Numbered from the stretch's first letter, positions 1 to 7,494 are shown. The stretch is DNA of 16,171 nucleotides from Holophagales bacterium (GCA_031281385.1 JAITFL010000017.1:1-16171); one strand, 5' to 3'. Made by a program: numbers and translations. Notes: generated from the letters alone by a model not told the origin.

Positions 1-54
1 TGATCCGCCGCCGCATGGAAGAATATAGCCGAAAAATATGGCTTTGAGGATCAT
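1..54 (-). CDS. start of an unidentified gene coupled to kamA (cut by window edge)
   Basis: On the minus strand an ATG at 54-52 overlaps the kamA stop codon (53-51) in an ATGA arrangement, the same coupling seen between kce and kamA. The frame stays open for all 18 codons to the window edge, reading MILKAIFFGYILPCGGGS. This is too short to identify. In lysine-fermentation clusters kamA is often followed by further pathway genes such as kamD/kamE or kdd, so a pathway gene is plausible, but nothing in these residues proves it. A later ATG at 16-14 is an alternative start. No clear Shine-Dalgarno sequence is visible, as is common when translation is coupled. Confidence 0.4.
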   Translation of the reverse strand, partial: MILKAIFFGYILPCGGGS

Positions 55-1337
55 TCAAAGTGTCTATGCTTTCTGGAAAGGCCCGCAGGTTCGATGCACT
101 GCGCGTCCCCGGACAAAAGTGCCGCCACGCCTTCTTTTGCGGCGTACTTGGCTTTGTCGCTTTCTGTTTCGCCATGGCCTGTTTTTAATACAACTGGATG
201 ATGCGTAGGCCAAGAATACCTAGTGATAACGCCCTCATAGTTCCGCAGTATGGCCCTGCCGTCGCCCATAGATATTAGGTAATTGGGCATGACTGGGATT
301 TTCCCGCCACCCCCGGGCGCATCAACGACGAAGGTCGGCACGGCCATCCCAGTGGTGTGCCCACGCAGGTTTTCGATGATCTCTATGCCCTTGGAGACGT
401 TAGTCCTGAAATGGCTGATCCCCAAAGACAAGTCGCACTGGTAGATGTAATAAGGCTTTACGCGTATGGCCAGCAATTTGTGTACTAGCTTCTTCATTAT
501 TGCTGGGTCATCGTTTACGCCAGCCAATAGTACGCTTTGGTTTCCAAGCGGTATGCCCGCGTTGGACAAAATTGAACACGCCCTCATGGCTTCAGCGGTT
601 ATTTCCTTTGGGTGGTTGAAGTGCGTGTTTACATATATCGGGTGGTATTTTTTTAGCATGTTGGCCAAGTCCTCTGTGACGCGCATAGGCAAAACCACAG
701 GCATCCTTGTGCCAATTCGGATGATCTCCACATGTTTTATGGCACGTATCCGCTTGATTATAGATTCCAGAACATTGTCGGCCAGCACAAAAGGGTCTCC
801 GCCGCTAAGAAGGACGTCCCTAATCGTTGGCGTTTTCTCTATGTATTCTATGGCCATTTGCAGATTGTATTCAGACATGTGTACGTCTGTATCGCCAACA
901 AGCCTGCGGCGCGTGCAATGCCTGCAGTTCATGGAACACATGTTGGTGACTAGCAGCAGCACCCTATCGGGGTACCTATGCGTCAGGCCAGGCACAGGGC
1001 TGTCAACATCTTCGTCCAATGGGTCGCTGGATTCAGAAATGTCGTCGTGCAATTCGAGAATTCTTGGCACCGACTGCAAGCGCACGGGGCAGTGGGGGTC
1101 TTCTGTGTCCATCAGCGCGGCGTAGTAGGGAGTGATCTGCATCCTAAATTTTTTGAGGCACTTCGTTATGTTATCCCACTCTTCGTCGGTCAGCGGCAGA
1201 ACTGTTTCTAGTTCTTCGATGCCATTGATGGTGTGTTTTAGCTGCCAGCGCCAGTCGTGCCATTCCTCAGGGGTTACGTCCTTAAATGTGTCAGTGGAGC
1301 GCCAGTCAACGGATTCGCATTTCATGGTGGCCGTCAT
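51..1337 (-). CDS. kamA: lysine 2,3-aminomutase (radical SAM, PLP)
   Basis: Converts L-lysine to L-beta-lysine, the first step of lysine fermentation, in the cytoplasm. The radical SAM cluster motif is C134-x3-C138-x2-C141. The SGGD segment follows at about 178-181. The PLP lysine is expected at K346 in the PGGGGK motif. D302 (QCDLSLG) and D339 (VDAPGGGGK) match the acidic residues that bind the substrate amino group in clostridial enzymes. At 428 residues it has full family length and aligns along its whole length with clostridial KamA, including the N-terminal WRWQ and RMxITPYY segments. It is therefore a catabolic aminomutase, not the shorter EpmB. The C-terminal cysteine cluster present in the clostridial enzyme is absent (region about 372-400). 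The start overlaps the kce stop by 4 bp; Met5 (ATG at 1325) is an alternative start with better spacing from an AAAGGG sequence. Confidence 0.95.
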   Translation of the reverse strand: MTATMKCESVDWRSTDTFKDVTPEEWHDWRWQLKHTINGIEELETVLPLTDEEWDNITKCLKKFRMQITPYYAALMDTEDPHCPVRLQSVPRILELHDDISESSDPLDEDVDSPVPGLTHRYPDRVLLLVTNMCSMNCRHCTRRRLVGDTDVHMSEYNLQMAIEYIEKTPTIRDVLLSGGDPFVLADNVLESIIKRIRAIKHVEIIRIGTRMPVVLPMRVTEDLANMLKKYHPIYVNTHFNHPKEITAEAMRACSILSNAGIPLGNQSVLLAGVNDDPAIMKKLVHKLLAIRVKPYYIYQCDLSLGISHFRTNVSKGIEIIENLRGHTTGMAVPTFVVDAPGGGGKIPVMPNYLISMGDGRAILRNYEGVITRYSWPTHHPVVLKTGHGETESDKAKYAAKEGVAALLSGDAQCIEPAGLSRKHRHFE

Positions 1338-2158
1338 CCCTTTCTCAGTTTTAGCATGGAGCGCACGTCATCGGGGCGGGCTATCTCCCTGCCGCAGTCC
1401 TTGGCTATTCTGGCCGCTCTTTCGACCAGTTCCGCATTGCTTTTGGCCAAGCGGCCCTTAGAGTACCAGATATTATCCTCGAAGCCCACGCGGACGTTGC
1501 CCTCTAGTGACAACGCGCCATAGATAGCGTCTAGGTTGGCCTTGCCGCCTATCCCCATAGCAGTCCAAAAGGCGCCCTTTGGCAATTTTCGAACCATGAA
1601 GTCCAGCACATCCACTTCGTACTTGGCGGCCCCAGGCACATTTAGCACAAGCCCATAGTGGTATGGCTCTTCCAATAGCCCCTCTTTGATTAGCATCTGG
1701 CTTGCGTAAACATGGCCAAGGTCAAAACATTCAAGGGTTGGCCTTACGCCATTGTCTCTCATGGCCTTGGCAAATTCGCGCATGATGGGCAGGGTGTTGA
1801 CAATGTAGTCATCGCCGAAATTGACAGTGCCGCAGTCTAGGCTGGCCATTTCCGGTTTTAGCGTGACGGGCTGCAGCCTTTCCTCTGGCGTCATGCCCAC
1901 CGCGCCGCCCGTCGTGGTTTCTATCACCATGTCACACTTGGAGCGCACCAAGTCAATGGCCTTTTTGAAAACGGCTTTGTCTTGGGTGGGAGTACCATCG
2001 TCCATCCTGACGTGCAGATGCAGGATCGAAGCGCCCGCCTCCCATGCCTCGAATGCGCCAGCCGCAATCTCTTCGGGCGTGATGGGCAGCGCGGGCTGCT
2101 GTTCCCTGGTGGTCTCTGCCCCCGTAATAGCGCAGGTCAGCATCAGCTTGTTGCTCAT
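1334..2158 (-). CDS. kce: 3-keto-5-aminohexanoate cleavage enzyme (BKACE/DUF849 family)
   Basis: In lysine fermentation this enzyme condenses 3-keto-5-aminohexanoate with acetyl-CoA to give acetoacetate and L-3-aminobutyryl-CoA. The 274-residue protein is a TIM-barrel BKACE member of normal length. The zinc-binding pair is H47-x-H49 in the LHLHVR segment, and E227 in VGFEDN fits the third ligand. E15 (TGAETTR), the TTTGG loop at 81-85, the LDCGTVNFGDD strand at 108-117 and ECFDLGH at 143-149 are hallmark segments. BKACE enzymes act on many beta-keto acids, so family alone does not fix the substrate. The 4-bp overlap with kamA makes the lysine substrate very likely. The start is supported by a GGGAGT Shine-Dalgarno sequence about 6-8 nt upstream and a TATAAT -10 candidate at 2188-2193. 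Confidence 0.93.
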   Translation of the reverse strand: MSNKLMLTCAITGAETTREQQPALPITPEEIAAGAFEAWEAGASILHLHVRMDDGTPTQDKAVFKKAIDLVRSKCDMVIETTTGGAVGMTPEERLQPVTLKPEMASLDCGTVNFGDDYIVNTLPIMREFAKAMRDNGVRPTLECFDLGHVYASQMLIKEGLLEEPYHYGLVLNVPGAAKYEVDVLDFMVRKLPKGAFWTAMGIGGKANLDAIYGALSLEGNVRVGFEDNIWYSKGRLAKSNAELVERAARIAKDCGREIARPDDVRSMLKLRKG

Positions 2159-2187
2159 GGCGCGACTCCCACAAAAGGCTTATTTCT

Positions 2188-2193
2188 ATTATA
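2188..2193 (-). promoter_or_regulatory. candidate -10 element of the kce-kamA operon
   Basis: The minus strand reads a perfect TATAAT ending 29 nt before the kce ATG, which would give a leader of about 20 nt containing the GGGAGT ribosome-binding site. No good -35 hexamer is visible at 16-18 nt spacing; the sequence there is T-rich. It is therefore a candidate only. Confidence 0.45.
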
Positions 2194-2331
2194 GATGAAA
2201 AATCGGCTGGGAAAATCGAAAAACCATCTTGGGGTCATTCAGTGTTGACCCGACTGCTGCGGGGCGGGTTTTATACCAAGTTGCGTTCAGTCGAGCTTCT
2301 TGCAACGCCACTTGACCCTGTTCCTTCGGTG

Positions 2332-2645
2332 ACTTGCAAAACTCGGCTAATTTTGTGTGCAAGACTCCGTTCAGCGCGGGCATTCAATCTGTTTCTAGCT
2401 CCTGATTCTATCTTTCGAACTCGGGGCGGATACTCTTGTAATTTGGCTCATTCATCGCCCGGTCATGGAGTTCGCCCGGATGCTAAACTGGGGTGCGCTC
2501 GGTTGCATCGCTCACAGGCTCGCGCTGCCCCGCTTGCACCCCCGACCCCGGGTACTCGCCTCGCTAACTGCCCTATGTAGGGGCTGATACATGGACATGA
2601 CTTCGATGGACGGATGGATAGTTTTGCAAGTGCTTCAACTGTCAA
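2332..2645 (-). repeat. intergenic structured element, copy D
   Basis: Read on the minus strand, this begins about 30 nt after the stop of the PdeM-like gene. Its first 30 nt (2645 downward) match the start of copy E closely, including TTGACAGT and CACTTGCA. It carries the shared 5' block (CCATGTATCAGCCCC then TACATAGGGCAGT, about 2605-2571). The core, about 45 nt, is nearly identical to that of copy C. The closing stem is 2536-2543 with 2488-2495; it has lost one outer pair because CTGGGG became CGGGGG. The 3' block (TTTAGCATCCGGGC, later GCGATGAA, CCGAG and AAAGATA) runs to about 2400. A perfect 12-bp inverted repeat (2332-2343 and 2620-2631) brackets the copy. Together with the kce leader this accounts for the 517-bp gap 2159-2675; I see no small gene in it. 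Confidence 0.75.
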
Positions 2646-2675
2646 TAGGCTTTTTGCCTTATCTTACTCCACATC

Positions 2676-3464
2676 TCACGCATCCTCATGTGCCTCCTGC
2701 GCTTGCCTGCCCCTTTGTTTGGACGCAGGACGGACGATTTGCCGAATGGCCTCTGGCGGCGGTGGCAGCGCGAGCAGGTCAAGCTCTTTCATTTGGTCGC
2801 CCAGCACCGTCCATGCCCTGGCCTGTTTGGGCAGCCTTTCTGTCTGCATCACTTCCCAGCCTTGGGCGTATGTGACGAAGGGCGGCATCACCAGGGCGAA
2901 CCCGGTGAACAAAAAAACAGGGTAGCGCAGCCAGCCCTCTTCAGAGGCCGGACCAGGGGTGGGCACGGCGCAGAGCGGATGCACGCCCCCATTGATCCAA
3001 AAGCCCGACAAGGATGCCTCGTATCTTGGGTACACAAATATTTTTCGGCGGTGTATCAGCGTGAACGGGTCAATGAAATGGTTTTCTTGGGGCTCGATGC
3101 CAATGGCCTTCATCGTTGGCCCGCTAAGGCGCTCGGAGTGGCTTGCCACTTGCACCACGTTGCGCCCCTTGGCTCTCAGTTTGCGAAAAAGGGATCGCAG
3201 CTCCTCCGCCTCGTCGTCCTCTAGGTTCCCTTGGTTGGGCTTTATGTCGCCCAGCAAGGCAATTGTCTTTGGCCTGTAGTCGCTCAGAAGCCCCAATAGG
3301 CGCTCCCACAGGTCGTGGTGCTGCGATGTCAGCATTATGTCTGGCTTCTTTCGCCTCATCGCGCCATTGCCCAAGAACAGGTCGGAAATGATCAGCGTGT
3401 CCTGCTCGGCGGCGTACACCGCCCGCCGCGAGTCAAAGATGAGGTTGTTGAAGCATATTTGCAT
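2676..3464 (-). CDS. degenerate PdeM-like (ligase-associated type) metallophosphoesterase homologue
   Basis: The 262-residue protein aligns throughout with the DNA ligase-associated PdeM branch of calcineurin-like phosphoesterases. It has the AVYAAEQDTLIISDL opening, a LLGD strand at 70-73, and the late RYPVFLF...LVMPPF segment. The metal-site motifs are eroded. The usual DLHLG is DLFLG (D28, F30). GDxxH keeps only G72-D73. GNHD is ASHS at 107-110, keeping just H109. GHxHP is GGVHP at 159-163, keeping only H162. This suggests weak or no hydrolase activity, perhaps a binding role. No ligase, helicase or exonuclease partner lies nearby. A TATACT (3474-3479, minus) sits 9 nt before the ATG and there is no Shine-Dalgarno sequence, so the mRNA may be leaderless. 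The tail after about 210 is Pro/Arg-rich. Confidence 0.8.
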   Translation of the reverse strand: MQICFNNLIFDSRRAVYAAEQDTLIISDLFLGNGAMRRKKPDIMLTSQHHDLWERLLGLLSDYRPKTIALLGDIKPNQGNLEDDEAEELRSLFRKLRAKGRNVVQVASHSERLSGPTMKAIGIEPQENHFIDPFTLIHRRKIFVYPRYEASLSGFWINGGVHPLCAVPTPGPASEEGWLRYPVFLFTGFALVMPPFVTYAQGWEVMQTERLPKQARAWTVLGDQMKELDLLALPPPPEAIRQIVRPASKQRGRQAQEAHEDA

Positions 3465-3473
3465 AGCTTACTT

Positions 3474-3479
3474 AGTATA
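3474..3479 (-). promoter_or_regulatory. candidate -10 element of the PdeM-like gene
   Basis: TATACT on the minus strand lies exactly 9 nt upstream of the start codon, which would place transcription start at or next to the ATG. No convincing -35 hexamer is visible. The divergent tauE-like gene shows the same spacing. Confidence 0.3.
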
Positions 3480-3496
3480 GCCGATGAATAAGTCAG

Positions 3497-3754
3497 GGTG
3501 TAGGGGACAAGGACAGGGGGTCTGGGGGAAGACGCTCCAGTGCAACCTCAAATGCCAGCAGCAGTTGGGCGGCTTAAAGGGGGCGACTCGCATGCGAGGC
3601 GGTTCCCGCTGGACCCCCAGTTAGCATCCGGGAAGCTTTTCCAGGCTCCGGAGAAAAACGCAACAGGCCGTATGATGCTCGTCCCGAGCTTAAGCGGCGA
3701 ATGACCTCGCCGCGTGTCCATTCGGCAATAATACTGGCGCGGCGAAGCCGCCTC
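3497..3754 (+). repeat. intergenic structured element, copy A (5'-truncated)
   Basis: This copy is most like B. It lacks the conserved 5' block and enters just before GGTCTGGGG. The core-closing stem is CTGGGGG (3522-3528) with CCCCCAG (3614-3620). The core has lost the left arm of the long hairpin seen in B but keeps GGCTTAAA and the palindrome CTCGCATGCGAG (3587-3598). The 3' block has AAGCTTTTCCA, GATGCTCGTCCCGAG and a 7-bp hairpin GCGGCGA/TCGCCGC (3694-3700 with 3707-3713). It ends with CATTCGGCA and a GC hairpin (3739-3743 with 3747-3751). It lies on the plus strand in the divergent gap 3465-3819, upstream of the TauE-like gene. Confidence 0.75.
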
Positions 3755-3804
3755 AATTCTTACCCTTCTTACCCTAATCCCTATGCCGCTCTTGCGCGGC
3801 TGGG

Positions 3805-3810
3805 TATAAA
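3805..3810 (+). promoter_or_regulatory. candidate -10 element of the TauE-like gene
   Basis: TATAAA lies 9 nt before the ATG at 3820, with no Shine-Dalgarno sequence between them. This is consistent with a leaderless transcript. No strong -35 hexamer is visible at normal spacing. Confidence 0.3.
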
Positions 3811-3819
3811 CTCATATAC

Positions 3820-4611
3820 ATGTGGGAGCCACTTTCCAGTATTTTTGGCGGCATGGCGGCGGGGGCCGGTGCAGGGGTTCTCTCCGGGCTCTTCGGCGTC
3901 GGCGGTGGCTTAGTGATGATCCCCCTATTGACTATATTCCTTGGGCTTGATCAGCACCGCGCACAAGGGGCCACGCTGGCCGTCATCTCCATGCCCATCG
4001 GCCTGCCCGGCATATTTCAGTACATCAAAAAGGGCATCAAGTGGGACATCAGGATAGTCGGCCTGATCATAGCTGGCTTCATGGGCGGCGTGGGGCTTGG
4101 CTCCATCATAGCCAACATGATTCCTTCGGTGCCTCTGCGGGTCGGGTTTGTTGGGGTTATGATCTGCGCCGCAGTCTATAGCTGGTTCCGCAAAGAAAAC
4201 GTCGCGGGCCAGATGGCGGGTCGGCCAAATTCAAGGTCTTTGATATTGCCCGGCCTCGTCATAGGCGCGCTGGGCGGAATAACCTCTGGCCTCACTGGCT
4301 TGGGCGGCGCAGTCGTGATGATCCCACTGATGATCTACTGGTTCCGCATGCCACAACATCAGGCCCAATTGACTAGTTTATTGATCTTGCTGCCCCCCAT
4401 CGGCCTGCCGGGCGTAATAATTTACGCCAAGGCGCAAGGCGGCCTGCCCTGGCTTGCCATAGCTGGCGCAGTCGTCGGCTTCGACCTAGGTTCATATTTC
4501 GGCGCCAAAATGGCCAACAGAATGACGGGCGCCAAGCTCAAAAGGGTTCATTCCATGGTGATACTGGTGATGGCCGCAGTGATGGCGACAAAGATAGTCA
4601 CTGCCCCTTAA
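3820..4611 (+). CDS. TauE/SafE (DUF81) family membrane permease
   Basis: A 263-residue, almost wholly hydrophobic protein with the internal duplication typical of the family. Glycine-rich SGLFGVGGGLVMIPLL (22-37) is repeated as SGLTGLGGAVVMIPLM (156-171), and each copy is followed by a Gln-His/Gln-Ala segment and an IGLPG motif (60-64 and 194-198). The protein should span the inner membrane about seven or eight times. Family members export or import sulfite, sulfoacetate, taurine-derived or other small organic anions. The substrate cannot be told here, as no sulfur-metabolism gene is adjacent. The start at 3820 gives full length. The ATG at 3853 is an alternative but would remove part of the first helix. 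Confidence 0.88.
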   Translation: MWEPLSSIFGGMAAGAGAGVLSGLFGVGGGLVMIPLLTIFLGLDQHRAQGATLAVISMPIGLPGIFQYIKKGIKWDIRIVGLIIAGFMGGVGLGSIIANMIPSVPLRVGFVGVMICAAVYSWFRKENVAGQMAGRPNSRSLILPGLVIGALGGITSGLTGLGGAVVMIPLMIYWFRMPQHQAQLTSLLILLPPIGLPGVIIYAKAQGGLPWLAIAGAVVGFDLGSYFGAKMANRMTGAKLKRVHSMVILVMAAVMATKIVTAP

Positions 4612-4647
4612 ACAATTGCCAAACGCCAGACGCAGACGCACGCTAGG

Positions 4648-4720
4648 TTTTTGCAAAAAGCTCACAAAAAGAAAACCAAAATTTGCCTGAAACAAAAGTT
4701 ATTTTGCAAAAAGGTATAAT
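4648..4720 (+). promoter_or_regulatory. glgC promoter region with paired TTTTGCAAAA palindromes
   Basis: The AT-rich leader contains a 12-bp perfect palindrome TTTTTGCAAAAA (4648-4659) and a second, TTTTGCAAAA (4702-4711), with centres 53 bp apart, close to five helical turns. The second sits just upstream of a TATAAT (4715-4720), between it and the expected -35 position, a common place for a repressor site. A third partial site, ATTGCAAAG, begins at 4722. Another TATAAT at 4740-4745 is less likely as a -10 because it would start transcription within the AGGCGG ribosome-binding site. The binding protein is unknown. Confidence 0.4.
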
Positions 4721-4760
4721 TATTGCAAAGCATGTCGTTTATAATGAATGAGGCGGTAAC

Positions 4761-6026
4761 ATGATGCTTCCAAAAGACAATTTTTCGACAGCGATGAACA
4801 GCAACACGATGGCAGTGATCCTGGCTGGAGGGCGCGGAAGTCGGCTGATGGATCTGACATCAGACTTGGCGAAGCCCGGCCTGGATTTTGGTGGAAAGTA
4901 CAAAGTGATAGACTTCACCTTGTCCAACTGCGTCAATTCGGGCTTTCGCAAAATAGCCATCCTGACGCAGTACAACAGTCACCGCTTGCTCCAGCACATC
5001 CAGTCCGCTTGGACATTTCTCCCCGGCAAGATGGGCGAATTTGTCCACGTATATCCAGCCCAGCAGAACGAGACCAGCGAAGCCTGGTACATAGGCACCG
5101 CAGACGCCGTCTATCAAAATTTGGACAACATCCAGGCAGTGGATCCCACCATGGTGCTTGTGCTGGCCGGAGACCACATCTACCGCATGAATTACGGCCT
5201 GTTCATGCAGGATCACTTGGACGCTAACGCAGACCTGACTATCGCGTGCCTAGAGGTTCATAAAAGCGTAGCCCACCATTTTGGCATAGCCCAAGTGGAC
5301 GAGAGCGGCAGAATAATGTCCTTTATTGAGAAGCCGCACGACCCGCCAACGATCCCCGGGAAGCATGACACCTGCCTAGCCAGCATGGGCATCTATTTTT
5401 TTGGCGCCGATTTTTTGTACAAGCAGCTCACCAACGACGCCGCCGACCCAAACTCCAGCCACGACTTCGGCAAGGACATAATACCAAAGGCCGTTAGGGA
5501 TTACCGCGTGTTTTCCCACAGCTTCACAAAGAGCACGATACAAGAGCCCAATAAGCCAGAGCCTTACTGGAGAGACGTCGGCACCCTCGATTCGTACTGG
5601 GAAGCCAACTTGGATCTCACCTACGTCGAGCCCGCGCTCAACCTATACGACAGATACTGGCCTATCTTTACGTTCAACGAGCAGCTCCCCCCAGCCAAGT
5701 TTGTGCACAGCGACCCAGGCCGCCAAGGCATGGCAATAGCCAGCCTCATCGCTGGCGGAAGCATCATCTCCGGCGCCCACATCCACCAAAGCCTAATCTC
5801 CAGCAATGTCAGGGTGCACAGCCACGCATTTGTAGAAGAAAGCGTCATCCTGCCCGAGGTTGACGTCGGCGAGCGCTCCTTCCTAAGAAAGTGCATCGTT
5901 GGGCGCGGCTGCCACATACCCAAAGGGTTCGTGGCCGGCCAGAACCATGAAGACGATGAAAAGCGCTTTATCAGGACGCCAAACGGCGTTACACTGATTT
6001 CGCAAAGAATGTTAGAGCGCCTATAG
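4761..6026 (+). CDS. glgC: glucose-1-phosphate adenylyltransferase (ADP-glucose pyrophosphorylase)
   Basis: Makes ADP-glucose from glucose-1-phosphate and ATP, the regulated first step of bacterial glycogen synthesis. The 421-residue protein is of the proteobacterial GlgC type. It shows the nucleotide loop LAGGRGSR (21-28), K38 in LAKPG near the effector site, WYIGTADAVYQN (109-120), the catalytic AGDHIYR with D138, and K191 in SFIEKP, which contacts glucose-1-phosphate. EPYWRDVGTLDSYW (267-280) follows. The C-terminal part from about 325 is a left-handed beta-helix of hexapeptide repeats used in allosteric control and tetramer assembly. The start at 4761 is preferred because AGGCGG lies 4-9 nt upstream. 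ATG 4764 is equally possible, and Met12 lacks a ribosome site. glgA follows 19 nt later. Confidence 0.96.
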   Translation: MMLPKDNFSTAMNSNTMAVILAGGRGSRLMDLTSDLAKPGLDFGGKYKVIDFTLSNCVNSGFRKIAILTQYNSHRLLQHIQSAWTFLPGKMGEFVHVYPAQQNETSEAWYIGTADAVYQNLDNIQAVDPTMVLVLAGDHIYRMNYGLFMQDHLDANADLTIACLEVHKSVAHHFGIAQVDESGRIMSFIEKPHDPPTIPGKHDTCLASMGIYFFGADFLYKQLTNDAADPNSSHDFGKDIIPKAVRDYRVFSHSFTKSTIQEPNKPEPYWRDVGTLDSYWEANLDLTYVEPALNLYDRYWPIFTFNEQLPPAKFVHSDPGRQGMAIASLIAGGSIISGAHIHQSLISSNVRVHSHAFVEESVILPEVDVGERSFLRKCIVGRGCHIPKGFVAGQNHEDDEKRFIRTPNGVTLISQRMLERL

Positions 6027-6045
6027 GATCAAGCGAGACTAAACT

Positions 6046-7488
6046 ATGAAAGTACTTTTTGTGGCGGCAGAGCTTTTCCCATACGTAAAGGTGGGCGGGC
6101 TTGCCGATGCCATGAGTTCCCTGCCCTTGGCCCTTAGCAAAGAGGGCGTTGACGTGCGGCTGTTGCTGCCCGCCTATCCAGCCCTGAAAAAGGTTGCGCG
6201 TGTCCATGGCACGGCCGCCACCTTCGATGACCTCATGGGGGGGGGGCCGGCCACAGTCCTGCTGGCCGACATACCCGGCAGCGTGCCGGTGTATCTGCTG
6301 GACGCTCCAACCTTCTTCGCCCGCGAGGGTGGGCCGTACGCCGACCACGGCGACAGCCACAGGCGCTTCGCGGCCCTCTCTTGGGCTGCGGCCCACATGG
6401 GCATTTACGGCGACGCAGAAGGCATCAAGTTCGACATAGTTCACTCCCACGACTGGCAGACGGCCCTGGCGCCGGTATATGTCAACCTGTCATTTCAGGG
6501 CAAAAAGCCAAAGACGGTAGTGACCATCCACAACCTAGCCTACCAAGGCGTATTCCCCAAGCACTTGCTGGGCGAAATCTGGTTCCCCCGCGAAGCCTAT
6601 CATGTGAACGGCGCCGAGTTCTTCGGCCAGGTCAATTTTCTTAAAGGCGGCTTGGCCTACGCAGACAAAATAGTGACAGTCAGCCAAAAATACGCAGAAG
6701 AGATCAAGACCCCAGAAGGCGGGTGGGATCTCGACGGAATGTTGCGCAGCCGCGCCGCCGACCTGAAAGGGATACTCAACGGCGTGGACGAGTTTGTGTG
6801 GAACCCCGCAAAGGATCAGCACCTCCGCACCCCATTTTCTGCAAAGAACCTAAAAAAGCCAAAGGCCTACAACAAAAAGGTCTTCCAAGAAGAAATAGGA
6901 CTCAACCAAGAACCCAACGCCCCCCTATTCGGCTTGGTGAGCAGGTTGAACGAAATTAAGGGTATAGACCTCATACTGCCCAACATAGACTATATGATTT
7001 CTGCGGGCGCCCAGCTTGCCATCATCGGCCAAGGCGACTATCAGTTGGAGTCTGCCATTGATTGGGCCTGCGCGCGGCACCCAAGGTCTGTCGCCGCCTA
7101 TTTCGGGTACGACGAGGGCAAAGCGCACAGGGCCATAGCTGCCTCTGACATCTTCTTGGTGCCCAGCAGGTCCGAGCCCTGCGGCTTGACCCAACTGTAC
7201 GCCATGCGCTACGGAACCATTCCCTTGGTGCGTAAAACAGGCGGCCTGGCCGACACAGTTGTTGACATAACCCCCGAAACATTGCAGGACGGCACGGCCA
7301 CTGGCTTTGTGTTTTCCGAGTCCACGTCTTGGCAGTTGGGCGAAACCATCACCCGAGCGCTGGATCTGTTCAAGTCCAAGCCAAAAGTTTGGGACAAAAT
7401 TCAGTTAAAAGGTATGGCGCAGCATTTCACGTGGGAGAGCAGCGCCAAACAGCACGCGGCGCTCTACAGCGGCCTTATGGCAAAATAG
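6046..7488 (+). CDS. glgA: glycogen synthase (ADP-glucose type, GT5)
   Basis: Transfers glucose from ADP-glucose to the growing alpha-1,4-glucan. The 480-residue GT-B protein is of normal length. The N-terminal KVGGLAD (15-21) is the ADP-glucose loop, with Val where E. coli has Thr, a variation also seen in cyanobacterial and plant enzymes. VHSHDWQTALAP, the HNLAYQG segment and ILNGVDEFVWNP are typical. The C-terminal half carries SRLNEIKGIDL, the catalytic-region SRSEPCGLTQLYAMRYGT with the family Glu, and a second KTGGLAD. It lies 19 nt after glgC and 6 nt before the DUF481-like gene, so all three are probably co-transcribed. The ribosome-binding site is weak. No branching enzyme, phosphorylase or debranching gene is in the window. 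Confidence 0.96.
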   Translation: MKVLFVAAELFPYVKVGGLADAMSSLPLALSKEGVDVRLLLPAYPALKKVARVHGTAATFDDLMGGGPATVLLADIPGSVPVYLLDAPTFFAREGGPYADHGDSHRRFAALSWAAAHMGIYGDAEGIKFDIVHSHDWQTALAPVYVNLSFQGKKPKTVVTIHNLAYQGVFPKHLLGEIWFPREAYHVNGAEFFGQVNFLKGGLAYADKIVTVSQKYAEEIKTPEGGWDLDGMLRSRAADLKGILNGVDEFVWNPAKDQHLRTPFSAKNLKKPKAYNKKVFQEEIGLNQEPNAPLFGLVSRLNEIKGIDLILPNIDYMISAGAQLAIIGQGDYQLESAIDWACARHPRSVAAYFGYDEGKAHRAIAASDIFLVPSRSEPCGLTQLYAMRYGTIPLVRKTGGLADTVVDITPETLQDGTATGFVFSESTSWQLGETITRALDLFKSKPKVWDKIQLKGMAQHFTWESSAKQHAALYSGLMAK

Positions 7489-7494
7489 CGCGTT

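Noticed and set aside
466..1125. 219-codon open frame on the plus strand
   Set aside because: It lies wholly antisense to kamA, whose protein is unmistakable. The antisense translation is low-complexity (Ser/Arg/Cys-rich) and resembles nothing.
51..1337. EpmB-type (EF-P) aminomutase
   Set aside because: Length, the N-terminal WRWQ region, conserved substrate Asp residues and adjacency to kce fit catabolic lysine 2,3-aminomutase.
2254..2275. Terminator-like CCCG/CGGG pairing followed by TTTT on the plus strand
   Set aside because: No plus-strand gene precedes it, the stem is short and the loop unclear.
2242..2580. 112-codon open frame in the kce/PdeM gap
   Set aside because: It overlaps copy D of the repeat, has no ribosome site and no recognisable protein features; similar short frames appear in the other copies only by chance.
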